From Thauera chlorobenzoica (GTDB taxonomy: Bacteria > Pseudomonadota > Gammaproteobacteria > Burkholderiales > Rhodocyclaceae), in the NCBI RefSeq assembly GCF_001922305.1, contig NZ_CP018839.1, forward strand, positions 2,666,001 to 2,730,000: 64,000 nt of DNA, in the 5' to 3' direction. The stretch's first letter is position 1; each line of letters starts with the position of its first letter. Made by a program: the position numbers and the translations under genes. A model generated the notes under the pieces. The model was not told where the DNA came from, did no database searches, and saw nothing but the letters and a program-made list of their open reading frames with translations. Shown one piece after another: positions 1 to 10,200 of the stretch.

Positions 1-513
1 ATCACCGGGACGACGCACAGTGCGACCGGGCTTCCCCTCAAGCGCACCGAAAACCTCGACAAAGTTACCATCTACGGCCTCGAAGGCAGTGCCAGCCTGC
101 CGCTGGCGGCGTTCGTGATCGATGGCAGCTTCACCTGGCTGCGCGGCAAGAACCATCAGGACGACGAGCCGCTGTACCAGATGCCGGCCCCTGAGCTGAC
201 CCTGGGTATCGGCCAGCCGGCCGAGCGCGGTTTTTACTGGCATGCCCAGCTGCGCGCGGTGGCCGAGCAGGACCGGGTCGCCACCCGGTTTTCCAACGGC
301 ACCGAAGATCGCACCGCCGGTTTCGTCACCGCGGATGCCGGATTCGGCTGGCGCTTCGGTCCGGTGGCCGCGTTCGAGGCCGCCAGTGTCGGCGTCACCC
401 TCCGCAACCTGGCCGACAAACGCTATCACGAGCACCTGACCGATGGTGTTTCCGGCAACGAACTGGCCGCGCCCGGGCGCGGCATCGCCCTCAGTCTGAA
501 CGGGAGCTTCTAG
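1..513 (+). CDS. TonB-dependent outer-membrane receptor, C-terminal part
   Basis: The frame is open from base 1, so the gene begins before the window. The visible 170 residues have the alternating polar/hydrophobic pattern of outer-membrane beta strands. They include a NLADKRYHEH segment, typical of the last strands of TonB-dependent receptors, and end in a terminal Phe (NGSF), the usual BAM recognition signal. The role is TonB-driven uptake of a chelated metal or other scarce ligand; the ligand cannot be told from this part. Two bases separate its stop from the ABC importer genes, so receptor and importer probably form one operon and handle the same substrate across both membranes. Confidence 0.85.
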   Translation: MTGTTHSATGLPLKRTENLDKVTIYGLEGSASLPLAAFVIDGSFTWLRGKNHQDDEPLYQMPAPELTLGIGQPAERGFYWHAQLRAVAEQDRVATRFSNGTEDRTAGFVTADAGFGWRFGPVAAFEAASVGVTLRNLADKRYHEHLTDGVSGNELAAPGRGIALSLNGSF

Positions 514-515
514 AC

Positions 516-1664
516 ATGGAAACAGATCGCTGCAGCCCGCCTCCTGGCGTCTGCTTCGTCGATCGGTCCGCCGCACCCCTGGGGAAGCGCACGCACGGCG
601 AGAACCGTGCCGCGCCGACCAGCGGGCGTGCGCGCCGGGATGCACGGTCAGTCCTTGCAGGGTGGGCGCGGGTCGCATTGCATCTCGGCGTCGTCTGCGC
701 CTTCCTTCTCGTCACCGGCATCGCCTACGCGCAGAAGCTGCCCCGGCTCGTCCTCGCCGGCCCGTCGGCGGCAGTGTCGAACCCGCTGATCCGGATGGTC
801 GATTCGGGGGCGCTCGCCGATGTCGCCGAAGTGGTCGAGTTCGTGCCCTGGCGCGATCCCGATCAGCTGCGGGTGATGGCCCTCGACGGCCGCGCCGACG
901 TGCTGGCGATGCCGACCAACGTTGCCGCCAACCTCTACAACCGCGGCGCGAAACTGCAACTGCTCAATGTCTCGACCTGGGGCGTGCTGTGGCTGGTGTC
1001 GCGCGATCCGGCGCTGAAGACGCTCGCCGACCTGCGCGGCAAGGAGCTGGCGATGCCGTTCCGCGGCGACATGCCCGACATCGTGTTGCAGCTTCTGGCT
1101 GGCCAGCAGGGGATCGACGTCAAGAAGGAGCTGCGCCTGCGCTACGTCGCCAGCCCGGTCGATGCGATGCAGCTGCTGGTGATGCGCCAGGTCGATCACG
1201 CCCTGCTCGCCGAGCCGGCGGCGTCGATGGCGCTGCGCAAGACCGGCTCTTTCCCGCTCAACGTGGTCGCGCCCGAACTGCACCGCAGCATCGATCTGCA
1301 GCAGGAATGGGGGCGGGTGTTCGCGCGTGCGGCACGCATTCCGCAGGCCGGGATCGCGGTGATGGGGGCGCTGCGCGAACGCCCCGACGTGGTCGCGCGC
1401 ATCGAAGCCGAATACGCGCGCGCGCTCGCCTGGTGCCGCGAGCAGGCGGCAGCCTGCGGACAGGCGGTGGCGGCGCGCATCGACCTGCTCAGCGCCGAGG
1501 CGGTGGCCGATTCGATCGCGGTCAGCCAGACCGAGGCGGTGCCGGCCGCGGCCGCGCGTGCCGAGCTTGAATTCATGTTCGGCCACCTGCATGCGAAAAA
1601 TCCCGCGCTGATCGGTGGCAAGCTGCCCGATGACGGCTTCTACGCCGGCGCCGTGCGCCGATGA
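516..1664 (+). CDS. ABC transporter substrate-binding protein (NitT/TauT-like)
   Basis: This is a periplasmic solute-binding protein of 382 residues. A hydrophobic signal segment lies near residues 52-72, with a likely cut after AYA. The roughly 50-residue region before it is unusually long, so the true start may be internal; the ATG used has a GGGAG 10 bases upstream. The body resembles NMT1/TauA-type binding proteins: a segment on which residues confer access (LADLRGKELAMP) and a DALLAEPAAS segment are typical. It overlaps the permease start by four bases (ATGA), so the two are translationally coupled. The substrate is unknown. The neighbouring receptor suggests a scarce nutrient or metal complex rather than nitrate or taurine. 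Confidence 0.75.
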   Translation: METDRCSPPPGVCFVDRSAAPLGKRTHGENRAAPTSGRARRDARSVLAGWARVALHLGVVCAFLLVTGIAYAQKLPRLVLAGPSAAVSNPLIRMVDSGALADVAEVVEFVPWRDPDQLRVMALDGRADVLAMPTNVAANLYNRGAKLQLLNVSTWGVLWLVSRDPALKTLADLRGKELAMPFRGDMPDIVLQLLAGQQGIDVKKELRLRYVASPVDAMQLLVMRQVDHALLAEPAASMALRKTGSFPLNVVAPELHRSIDLQQEWGRVFARAARIPQAGIAVMGALRERPDVVARIEAEYARALAWCREQAAACGQAVAARIDLLSAEAVADSIAVSQTEAVPAAAARAELEFMFGHLHAKNPALIGGKLPDDGFYAGAVRR

Positions 1665-2452
1665 GCTTGCTGCGCGCCTGGCTCGCCGGACTGCCCGCCT
1701 ATCTGTGGAGCGGCTGGGGGGCGATCGCCAGCCTGTTCCTGCTCTTTGCCGCCTGGGAGGCGGTCGGCCTCGTGTACGGCGCGCTGGTGCTGCCCGATCC
1801 GCGCGCGACCTTTTCCACCCTGTGGCAGCTGATCGACAGCGGCGCGGCCTGGCCTGAGCTGGCGGTCACCGCGCGCCGCGCGCTTACCGGCTATGCCTTG
1901 TCGGTGGTCGCCGGCAGTGCGCTGGGCCTCGCCGCCGGGCTGTCGCTGACCGCGTCGATGATGTCGCGCCCGCTCGTCACCGTGCTCATGGGGACACCGC
2001 CGATCGCCTGGCTGGTGCTGGCGATGCTGTGGTTCGGCGCGAGCGATGGCACGCCAGTGTTCACCGTGTTCGTCGCCGCCTTCCCGGTGATCTTCATCGG
2101 CGCGCTGCAAGGTACGCGCACCCTCGACAACCAGCTCCGCGGCATGGCCGAGGCCTTTCGCCTGCCGCGGCGCATGATGTTTACCGACGTCTATCTGCCG
2201 CACCTGGTGTCCTATCTGTTTCCGGCCTGGATCGCAGCCCTCGGCACGGCGTGGAAAGTGGTGGTGATGGCCGAGCTGCTCGCCACCCAGGACGGCGTCG
2301 GCGCCGCGCTTGCGGTGTCGCGCTCGCACCTGGATACGGCGGCGACGATGGCCTGGATCAGTGCGGTGGTGGGCCTGCTGCTGATGGTCGAATACCTGGT
2401 GCTCGAGCCGGTCAAGCGTGAGCTCGAGCGTTGGCGGGAGCAGGGCGCATGA
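1661..2452 (+). CDS. ABC transporter permease (NitT/TauT family)
   Basis: This inner-membrane permease has 263 residues and about six hydrophobic segments. It contains an EAA-like loop (residues roughly 160-190, FRLPRRMMFTDVYLPHL) that contacts the ATPase. Length and topology match SsuC/TauC-type permeases. It starts within the stop codon of the binding-protein gene and its own stop overlaps the ATPase start, giving a tightly coupled three-gene importer. Confidence 0.85.
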   Translation: MSLLRAWLAGLPAYLWSGWGAIASLFLLFAAWEAVGLVYGALVLPDPRATFSTLWQLIDSGAAWPELAVTARRALTGYALSVVAGSALGLAAGLSLTASMMSRPLVTVLMGTPPIAWLVLAMLWFGASDGTPVFTVFVAAFPVIFIGALQGTRTLDNQLRGMAEAFRLPRRMMFTDVYLPHLVSYLFPAWIAALGTAWKVVVMAELLATQDGVGAALAVSRSHLDTAATMAWISAVVGLLLMVEYLVLEPVKRELERWREQGA

Positions 2453-3369
2453 GGCCCCCGGCGTCCCCCTCCGGCGGGCTCGAGGTCCGCGGCCTGGGCC
2501 ATGCCTTTGCTCGTGACGAAGTGCTCGCCGGCATCGACTTCCAGGTCCGTGCCGGCGAAGTGCTGGCCCTGGTCGGCCCTTCGGGTTGCGGCAAGACCAC
2601 GCTGCTCCACCTCGCCGCGGGGCTGCTGAGCGTGCAGCTAGGCGAGGTCGACAACCGCTTCGCCACGACTGCCTTCATGTTCCAGCAGCCTCGTCTGCTG
2701 CCGTGGAAGAGTGCGCTCGACAACATCGCGCTCGGCCTGAAGGCGGCCGGAATCGGGCGCGGTGAACGCCACCGGCGGGCCCGTTCGCTGGCGTTGCGCC
2801 TCGGACTCGCGCCGCACGATCTCGACAAGTTTCCCCACCAGCTCTCCGGCGGCATGCAGAGCCGGGTCGCGCTGGCGCGTGCGCTCGTGCTCGCGCCCGA
2901 GCTGTTGCTGCTCGACGAACCGTTTTCGGCGCTTGACGTCGGGCTCAAGGAAGAGCTCTACCGCCTGCTGCTGGCGCACCAGCGCGAGCGTGGGATGGGG
3001 GTACTGATGATCACGCACGACCTGATGGAGGCGGTCCGCCTGTCGGACGCCATTCTCGTCATGGCGCCGGCGCCGGGACGCATCGTGGCGCGCTTCGAGC
3101 TTGCTCACCCGGCCGCCGCGCGCGATGACGCGTGGGTGTATCGTCACACCGCCGAGCTGCTTCAGGCGGCGGCGGTGCGCGACAGCTTCGGTCTGCCGGC
3201 GGCGGCGGGGGGCGCCTTGGCCGCGCTCGGCGGAAGGGGCGGAGCGCGCCTTCGTGTCGTCGGGGAGCCGGCGGCCGGACATGCGGGGCTCACTCCTTCC
3301 GACCTGCGCGTACTCGCCCCTTCCGCGCCGCCCCATGGCGCTGCCGCAGGCAAGCGCTGCGGCATCTGA
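2449..3369 (+). CDS. ABC transporter ATP-binding protein (NitT/TauT family)
   Basis: The protein has Walker A (GPSGCGKTT, about residues 43-51), a Q-loop (FMFQQPRLLPW), the signature LSGGMQSR, Walker B (LLLLDEPF) and the H-loop (MITHD). The ATG at 2449 overlaps the permease stop (ATGA) and is preferred over an upstream TTG. It powers the importer encoded by the two preceding genes. The last 60 or so residues after the ATPase core are Ala/Gly/Pro-rich and look poorly conserved. The gene ends 14 bases before nnrS, so NnrS is probably co-transcribed. Confidence 0.88.
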   Translation: MRPPASPSGGLEVRGLGHAFARDEVLAGIDFQVRAGEVLALVGPSGCGKTTLLHLAAGLLSVQLGEVDNRFATTAFMFQQPRLLPWKSALDNIALGLKAAGIGRGERHRRARSLALRLGLAPHDLDKFPHQLSGGMQSRVALARALVLAPELLLLDEPFSALDVGLKEELYRLLLAHQRERGMGVLMITHDLMEAVRLSDAILVMAPAPGRIVARFELAHPAAARDDAWVYRHTAELLQAAAVRDSFGLPAAAGGALAALGGRGGARLRVVGEPAAGHAGLTPSDLRVLAPSAPPHGAAAGKRCGI

Positions 3370-3383
3370 GCAAGGAATCAACG

Positions 3384-4772
3384 ATGACGATCGAGGCGCC
3401 CGTCAACTCCGTCCCCCCCCACTCCGCCGGCCTCCATGGTCGCCGCGGCCCCGCTGCGGCTGCCGCCTCGCCCTTCGCCCGCCTCGCCGCCCTGCCTGTT
3501 TTCATGTGCGGTTTCCGTCCCTTCTTTCTCGCCACCGCGGTGTACGGCGCGTTGCTGGTGCTGGTCTGGCTCGTCTTTCTCGGGGCGGGCGGCGCGTTGC
3601 CGGCGGTTGTGGGCGGTGCGCTGGTGTGGCACGCCCATGAACTGATGTTCGGGTTCGGGCTGGCGGCGCTGGCGGGCTTCGTCCTGACTGCGGTGCCCGA
3701 GTTCACTGCCACGCCGCCCTTCGGGCGCGGCGTGGCAGTGCTCTGCATGCTGCTGTGGGGTGCGGCGAGGGTGGCATTCTGGCTGTCGCCCCTGGCAGGG
3801 GACGTGGCAGGGCCGGTGCTTGCGGCGTTGTTCGAAACCGGGTTTGCCCTCGTCCTGCTGGGACTGGTCGCCCCCCGCCTGTGGCGGGATCCGGAACGGC
3901 GCCAGCTCGGTTTTCTGTGGGGACTGGCGGCAATGGTGGCGATGGTGGTCGGTTTCCACTTCGATGTCGTGCGCGGGCTTTATCCGATGCGCTGGCTGCT
4001 GGCGGCAGTGGGGGTGATGATGACGCTGATCGTGGTCGCGATGAGCCGGATCTCGATGCGCATCGTCAATGATGCCCTCGATGTCGAGCGCGCGCGGCGC
4101 ACGGCCGGCAGCGGCGGGGGGGTCGCCGATGAGGATCTGCCCGCCTATCGTGCCCGCCCGCCGCGGCGCAACCTGGCGATCTTCGCGATCGCGCTGTACA
4201 CCGTGGCCGAATTCGCTCTGCCGCACTCGGCGATCGCCGGCTGGGTGGCGCTGGCCGCCGCAGCGGCGGTGTTCAACCTGCTCAACGACTGGCATGTCGG
4301 GCGCGCGCTGCTGACGCGCTGGGCATTCATGCTTTACGCGGTGTATTGGCTGCTGGCGCTCGGCTACGGGCTGATCGGGGTGGCGCGACTCGGCCTGCCG
4401 GTCGCCGCCAGCGCCGGCCTGCATCTGCTCACCGTGGGGGCGATGGGGCTGTCGGTGTTCGCCGTGTTGTGCATTGCCGGCCGCACCCATGCAGGCTATC
4501 CACTGGATCTGCGGCCCTGGGTCGGGGTGGCGGGCATGCTGATCGGGGGCGCTGCCCTGCTGCGTGCGGCGGCGGGGTTTCCCGGGATGCCGGCGCCGGC
4601 ACTGCAGCTGGCCAGCGGCTTCGCATGGGTGCTGGCCTACGGGCTGGCCGCATTCCGTCTGGGTGTGCTCTTCATCCGAGCGCGGGTGGATGGTGGTGAA
4701 GGCTGCGAGGAGATGCGCGTGCCGCCGCCCGCAGCGCACGCTCCGGCGCCCGGGCCGCTCCCGCCGGGGTGA
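3384..4772 (+). CDS. nnrS: NnrS family protein
   Basis: This is a 462-residue polytopic membrane protein with about 12 hydrophobic segments. It shows typical NnrS features: an early GFRPFF motif, then WHAHELMFGFG with histidines, and a later histidine-containing GAMGL/RTHAG region. NnrS is a heme- and copper-containing membrane protein linked to nitric oxide stress and denitrification in proteobacteria; its exact activity is unsettled. The ATG at 3384 has an AAGGA site 8 bases upstream. It follows an ABC importer and TonB receptor, hinting that the cluster supports metal or cofactor supply for denitrification (inference). It is convergent with the next gene, only 13 bases apart. Confidence 0.85.
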   Translation: MTIEAPVNSVPPHSAGLHGRRGPAAAAASPFARLAALPVFMCGFRPFFLATAVYGALLVLVWLVFLGAGGALPAVVGGALVWHAHELMFGFGLAALAGFVLTAVPEFTATPPFGRGVAVLCMLLWGAARVAFWLSPLAGDVAGPVLAALFETGFALVLLGLVAPRLWRDPERRQLGFLWGLAAMVAMVVGFHFDVVRGLYPMRWLLAAVGVMMTLIVVAMSRISMRIVNDALDVERARRTAGSGGGVADEDLPAYRARPPRRNLAIFAIALYTVAEFALPHSAIAGWVALAAAAAVFNLLNDWHVGRALLTRWAFMLYAVYWLLALGYGLIGVARLGLPVAASAGLHLLTVGAMGLSVFAVLCIAGRTHAGYPLDLRPWVGVAGMLIGGAALLRAAAGFPGMPAPALQLASGFAWVLAYGLAAFRLGVLFIRARVDGGEGCEEMRVPPPAAHAPAPGPLPPG

Positions 4773-4785
4773 ACGACGCCGCCGT

Positions 4786-6000
4786 TCAGCACAGCGGGGA
4801 CAGGCGGGGCTGGCGATTGCGGCGCAGCAGCACCAGCACCGCCGCGGCAAGGACGACCTCGACCGCGCCGATGGCGGCGAACACCGCCGGATAAGGCGCG
4901 CCCAGCCACAGCGAGAAGGCTGCCAGCAGGCCGCTGCTGAGCAGCGGCCCGGCGGCGAAGCCGAGCGAGCCGGCCATGTTGAAGGCGGCCAGCGCGCTGG
5001 CGCGGCAGTCGTCGCCGCCGTAGTGGGTGGCGAGCACCAGCGAAGGGGCGTACATCAGCGCGGCGATCAGCCCGCCTGCGGCCATCGCCGGCACGATCAA
5101 TGTGTCCGGGAGGACGCCGAGGACGGCGAGGAACACCCCGTACAGCATGCTGCCGCCGATCATCATGGCCATCGGATCCCAGTGCCGCGACAGGCGGCCG
5201 GCGGGGTAGGTCAGGATCGAGAACGGGATCAGGAAGGCCGCCATCGCGCCGCCGATCTGGCGCGCATCGAAACCGACCACCAGGCCGAGGTAGAGCGACA
5301 GCGTGGACACGATGAAGCCCACCGTCAGCCGGTCGACGAAAGAGAAGGCGAGCGGAATCAGCAGCGCCCGGCGGCCGCGCAGGGTGGTGAGGATGTCCGC
5401 AATCGACAGGCGCGCGCGCGCGCCGGCGGTGTCGGCCAGGCCGAAGTAGCCCAGTGCCGCGAGCAGCAGTGACAGCAGGCCGCCCCCGAGCGGCACCCAC
5501 AGCGGCTCGATGCCGCCGACCACCCCGCCCAGCGGTGCGCCACTGGCCACGCCCAGGCTGATCGAGGCGCCGACCGCGCCCATGCGCGCGCCGAGCCCGG
5601 CCCGGCCGACGTGGTCGGCTCCCAGCGCCATCAGCAGCGACAGCGCCGACATGTGGGCGAAGCCCTCGATCAGGCGCAGCGCGAGCAGGACGGCGTAGCT
5701 GTCGGCGTAGCGGTAGGCCCAGGCGATGCCGAGCAGGCTCAGCCCGTTCGCCGCCAGCGCTGCCACCGCCAGCGTCCGGCGCCGTCCCAGGCGGTCGGAC
5801 AGCAGCCCGGCGAGGGGCGCGCCGAGCAGCGCGCCGACCATGTTGACCGACATGAACAGATGGCTGGCGAACTGGCCGAGGCCGGGAAAGCGCTGCACGG
5901 TGAAATCGGACAGCACCGGCACCATCGCGGTGACCGGCAGCATCAGGCCGTAGAGCAGCAGCAGCGGGAGCAGGGTTGGAAACGGGAAAGGCTTGATCAT
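4786..6000 (-). CDS. MFS transporter
   Basis: The product is a 404-residue protein with about 12 transmembrane segments. The major facilitator loop motif SDRLGRRRTL follows the second helix (residues roughly 63-72), as in drug/proton antiporters. The substrate is unknown. It lies downstream of the sensor kinase and HD-GYP regulator on the same strand, separated by a 113-base gap that holds a hairpin, so it may be a separate unit or a read-through member of the same operon. Confidence 0.8.
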   Translation of the reverse strand: MIKPFPFPTLLPLLLLYGLMLPVTAMVPVLSDFTVQRFPGLGQFASHLFMSVNMVGALLGAPLAGLLSDRLGRRRTLAVAALAANGLSLLGIAWAYRYADSYAVLLALRLIEGFAHMSALSLLMALGADHVGRAGLGARMGAVGASISLGVASGAPLGGVVGGIEPLWVPLGGGLLSLLLAALGYFGLADTAGARARLSIADILTTLRGRRALLIPLAFSFVDRLTVGFIVSTLSLYLGLVVGFDARQIGGAMAAFLIPFSILTYPAGRLSRHWDPMAMMIGGSMLYGVFLAVLGVLPDTLIVPAMAAGGLIAALMYAPSLVLATHYGGDDCRASALAAFNMAGSLGFAAGPLLSSGLLAAFSLWLGAPYPAVFAAIGAVEVVLAAAVLVLLRRNRQPRLSPLC

Positions 6001-6081
6001 GGGAGGCCTGCTGCCGGGCGGGTGGCCGCGTGCGGCCCGGTTCGATGAAGCCGTGATGATACGCCGGGCGCGGCCCGTTCG

Positions 6082-6106
6082 CCCCGGCTCTACGCCGGAG
6101 CCGGGG
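6082..6106 (-). terminator. GC-rich hairpin after the HD-GYP gene
   Basis: A perfect 9-bp stem (CCCCGGCTC / GAGCCGGGG) with a 7-base loop lies 8 bases past the stop of the HD-GYP gene. There is no U-run on either side, so it may be a weak or Rho-assisted terminator rather than a classic one. Confidence 0.4.
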
Positions 6107-6113
6107 GGCTTGC

Positions 6114-7226
6114 TCAGTCGTGGTCGGCGAAACTGGCGGCGATTGCGCGGAAATCTTCCTGGATGGCGAGGAAGGCATCGAGCACGTCGGGGTCGAAATG
6201 GCGGCCGCGCCCCGCGCGCATGATCGCGACGGCCTCCTCGTGGCTCATCGCCGCCTTGTAGACGCGCCTGCTGATCAATGCGTCATAGACGTCGGCGACT
6301 GCCATCAGCCGTGCCGAGATCGGAATGGCGTCGCCGGCGAGGCTCTGCGGGTAGCCCGAGCCGTCCCATTTTTCCTGGTGGCAGAGGGCGATTTCCTTGG
6401 CCGGGCGGAGGAATTCGAGCTCCGTGCCGAGCGCGCGTTCGGCGCGGACGATCGATTCGTAGCCGATCGTGGTGTGGGTCTTCATGATCTCGAATTCTTC
6501 CGGGGTCAACCGTCCGGGCTTGAGCAGGATGTGGTCGGGAATGCCGACCTTGCCGATGTCGTGGAGCGGGGCGGACTTGAACAGCAGGCGGATGTAGTCG
6601 TCGTTGAGCTGGGCGGCGAAGCGCGGATGACCCTGCAGCTGTTCGGCCAGGCGCCGCACGTAGCGCTGGGTGCGCAGGATGTGGTTGCCGGTTTCGTCGT
6701 CGCGGGTTTCGGCCATCGAGGACATCGCCAGCACGGTGACATCCTGGATCGCTTCGACCTCGCGGGTGCGGCGCGCCACTTCGGCTTCGAGATAGGCCGC
6801 CTTGTCGCGCAGGAAATCGGCCGAGGCTTTCAGCAGCAGCTGGGTGCGCACCCGTGCGAGCACGATCGGCGCACTGATCGGCTTGGTGATGTAGTCCGCC
6901 GCCCCCAGCTGGAGGCCGAGCGCTTCGTCTTCTTCTTCGGATTTGGCGCTGAGGAAGATCACCGGCAGGTCGCGCGTGGCCGGGGTCGCGCGGAGCCGGC
7001 GCAGGACCTCATAGCCGTCCATGCCCGGCATCATGATGTCGAGCAGGATCAGGTCCGGGTGCTGGCCCTCCTCGAGCAGGCGCAAGGCGCGCTCGCCGCT
7101 GTTGGCGACGATGACCCGGTACCGGCTGCCGAGCAGCGTGCTCATCAGCGTCAGGTTCAGCGGCGTGTCATCGACCACCATGAGGGTCGATGTCGGTAAG
7201 GCGGGGGTTTGATCGGCCGTGTTCAT
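6114..7226 (-). CDS. Response regulator with HD-GYP c-di-GMP phosphodiesterase domain
   Basis: The 370-residue protein has an N-terminal receiver domain (residues about 14-130; phospho-acceptor D63 in [11 protein letters not shown], acidic pair D19/D20, switch Lys in TKP). A coiled linker (about 131-165) leads to an HD-GYP domain with H222-D223 (LHDIGK) and GSGYP near residue 291. HD-GYP proteins of the RpfG type hydrolyse cyclic di-GMP, and all key residues appear present. The gene overlaps the end of the hybrid kinase by four bases (ATGA), so the kinase is very likely its cognate partner, coupling an external signal to c-di-GMP breakdown. Confidence 0.9.
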   Translation of the reverse strand: MNTADQTPALPTSTLMVVDDTPLNLTLMSTLLGSRYRVIVANSGERALRLLEEGQHPDLILLDIMMPGMDGYEVLRRLRATPATRDLPVIFLSAKSEEEDEALGLQLGAADYITKPISAPIVLARVRTQLLLKASADFLRDKAAYLEAEVARRTREVEAIQDVTVLAMSSMAETRDDETGNHILRTQRYVRRLAEQLQGHPRFAAQLNDDYIRLLFKSAPLHDIGKVGIPDHILLKPGRLTPEEFEIMKTHTTIGYESIVRAERALGTELEFLRPAKEIALCHQEKWDGSGYPQSLAGDAIPISARLMAVADVYDALISRRVYKAAMSHEEAVAIMRAGRGRHFDPDVLDAFLAIQEDFRAIAASFADHD

Positions 7227-10200
7227 CGGGCGTCTCCGGCGTGGTCAGCCTGCGCTGGCAGGTGGGGGTGCAGCAAGGCGAGGGCGGTGTCGTAGTCGAA
7301 ATCGCGAGTGGCCTGGCTGAGCGCGGCATGTTCGGCGCCGAGCGCGGCACGCAAGGTCTCGGCATGGTCGACGACCCACTGCCGTGCGGCGGGGCTGCCG
7401 CTGGCGAGCAGGCGGTGGAGGGGGGCGAGATCGGCGGCCGTGCCGGCAAACGCTGCCTCGCATGGTGCGCGAACGCTATTTGTCGCGACGGTAATGCGGG
7501 CGCCGTGGCCGGTGGGGGGAAGGGCCGCGGCGAGGTCGTGCAGCAGGCTCTCGAGCGTACTGCCGAGCGCCTCGACCTGGAGCCGGAGGGGCGCGGGAGC
7601 GGCCGGATCGCGCCCCTCGCGCAGGCTTTGCTCGAGCGCCGCCGCGCGCTGCTCGAGCCCGACCGCGCCCAGGTTGGCGGCGACGCCTTTCAGGGTGTGG
7701 GCGAGATGGCGCACGCTGTGGTGGTCGCCGTCCTCGAGCGCGCGGCGCAGCTGCTCGGCGCTGCCGCGCTGCTGGCGGATGAACTGTTCGAGGAGTTCGC
7801 GGTACAGGCCGGCCTGGCCCAGGCAGCGTTCGAGGCCGAGCGCCGGATCGAGCCCGGCCACCGGATGATCGAGGAGGCCCGCGGCCGGAAGCGGCGGGGA
7901 AGCCTTGGCGGAGGGCGGGGCGTTCGCGGCGGATCGGCGACCCGGAAGCCAGCGCAGCAGCGCGGTCCACAGCTGGTCCGGGTCGATCGGCTTGGTGACG
8001 AAGTCGTTCATGCCAGCTTCGAAGCAGCGCTGGCGGTCTTCGGTCAGTGCGTTGGCGGTCATCGCGATGATCGGCAGGGTGGCGAAGCCGGGCAGGGTGC
8101 GGATCGCGCGCGTAGCCTGCAGACCGTCCATCACCGGCATCTGCATGTCCATCAGGATCACATCGAAGTCCGCTCCCGCCTGCAGGAGGGCAACGGCCTG
8201 GTGGCCGTCGACCGCGCTCGTGACCGCGAAGCCGGCATCCTCGAGCAGGTTGGATGCGACTTCGCGGTTGATCTCGTTGTCTTCCACCAGCAGCAGCCGA
8301 GTGCCGTCGAAGCGCGTCAATCGCGCTTCGGAGGGGTCGGCATGCTCCACCCTCGCTGCCGTTCCGGGACGGGAGCGGTGCAGCAGCCGGATCATGGCGT
8401 CGAACAGATCGGACGGTGTCAGCGGCTTGGTGACGATGGCGGTGATGCCGGCTTCGCGGGCGGTCTGTTCGTCGATCTCGTTGCCGAAGCCGGTCACCAT
8501 CATCAGGTACGGGGCTTGTTGCAAGCGCTGGGCCCGGATCGTGCGTGCCGTCTCCAGCCCGTCCATGCCGGGCATCCGCTGGTCGAGGCAGACGAGGAGA
8601 AAGGGCGCTGCATCGGCATCGGCCTGGCGGACGGCGTGCACCGCCGCGGCGCCATCGGCGGCGCAGTCGACGCGGAAATGGAGTTGTTCGAGCATGCGGG
8701 CCAGCACCTGGCGTGCGGTGTGGTTGTCGTCGACGACCAGCACCCGGCGGCCGCGCAGCTCGGTGCCGGGCAACAGGGCGCGCGGCGGGCGCTCCGCTTC
8801 GTCCACCCAGGCGGTGAACCAGAACGTGCTGCCCTCTCCGACGCGGCTATCGACGCCCACCTCGCCCCCCATCCGCTGTGCCAGCCGTTGCGCGATCGAC
8901 AGGCCCAGCCCGGTGCCGCCGTAGCGGCGCGTAATCGAGGCATCACCCTGCTCGAAGGGCCGGAACAGCCGGGCCTGCTGTTCGGGGCTCATGCCGATGC
9001 CGGTGTCGCGCACGCTGAAGTGCAGCTGCAGGCGCGGGCCTGTGCGTTCGCGCACGCCCACGCGCACTTCGATCTCGCCCTGTTCGGTGAATTTCACTGC
9101 ATTGTTGGCGAAATTGATCAGTACCTGGCCCAGACGCAGGGGGTCGCCCACCAGCCACAGGGGCACGTCGGGGGTGGTTTCGAACACCAGCTCCAGCCCC
9201 TTGGCCGCCGCTTTTTCCGCAATCACGCTGGCCAGTTTGTCGAGCAGGTCGTCGATGGCGAATTCGGTGTGCTCCAGCTCCAGCTTGCCGGCCTCGATCT
9301 TCGACAGGTCGAGGATGCCGTTGATGATCTCGAGCAGATGCCGGCCCGCGCTCTGGATCCGGCTCAGATAGTCGTGCTGGCGGGGGCTGAGTTCGGTGCG
9401 CAGGGCAAGGTGGGTCATGCCCAGGATGGCGTTCATCGGGGTGCGGATTTCATGGCTCATGTTGGCGAGGAATTCCGATTTCAGCCGGGTGGCCGACTCG
9501 GCCATTGCCTTGCCCTCGCGCAGCGCCTCGGCGGCGGCGTGTTCCTGCTCGATGTCTTCGATGATTCCGAGCACGCCCTTTTCGGGTGCGTCGCGGTCGA
9601 GCAACTGGCCGGTCAGGCGCGCCCAGAACAGGCTGCCGTCGCGGCGCCTCAGCTGCTGTTCGCGGCAGTGGCGCTCGCCCCGCGACATCGCGGCGTCGGC
9701 CGGGGCGGATTCGCGTTCGTAGGTGGCGTCGTCCGGATACCACACCCGGGTCGGCAATCCGGTGAGCGTTCCCGGCGCGTAGCCGAGCAGCGTTTCGAGA
9801 TAGCGATTGCAGCGCAGGATCCTGCGCTCGCACATCAGCACGATGCCGACTGGCGCGGAGTCGAACAGGGCCGCCTGTTCTTCGATCAGCTTTTCGAGTT
9901 CGGTCGTCGTCGCCTGCAACTGTGCGGTGCGCTCGGCCACCAGTTCCTGCAGCTGCCGGCGGTAACGCTCGAGCTCGTCGGCTTGCTTTTTTTGCTCGGT
10001 GATGTCCTGCACGGTGCCAATCATGCGTGCGCCCGCGCCGTCGCTGCGGTGGACTTCGGCATGGACCTGGACGTGGCGGAGGCCCCCGTCCGGGAGCACG
10101 ATCCGGTAGTCCACCGCGAGCGCTGCGGCGGTGCGCAGGCTCTGCGCGAAGTGCTCGCGTACGCGCTCGCGGTCATCGGCGTGGATGCGTTCCTGAATCG

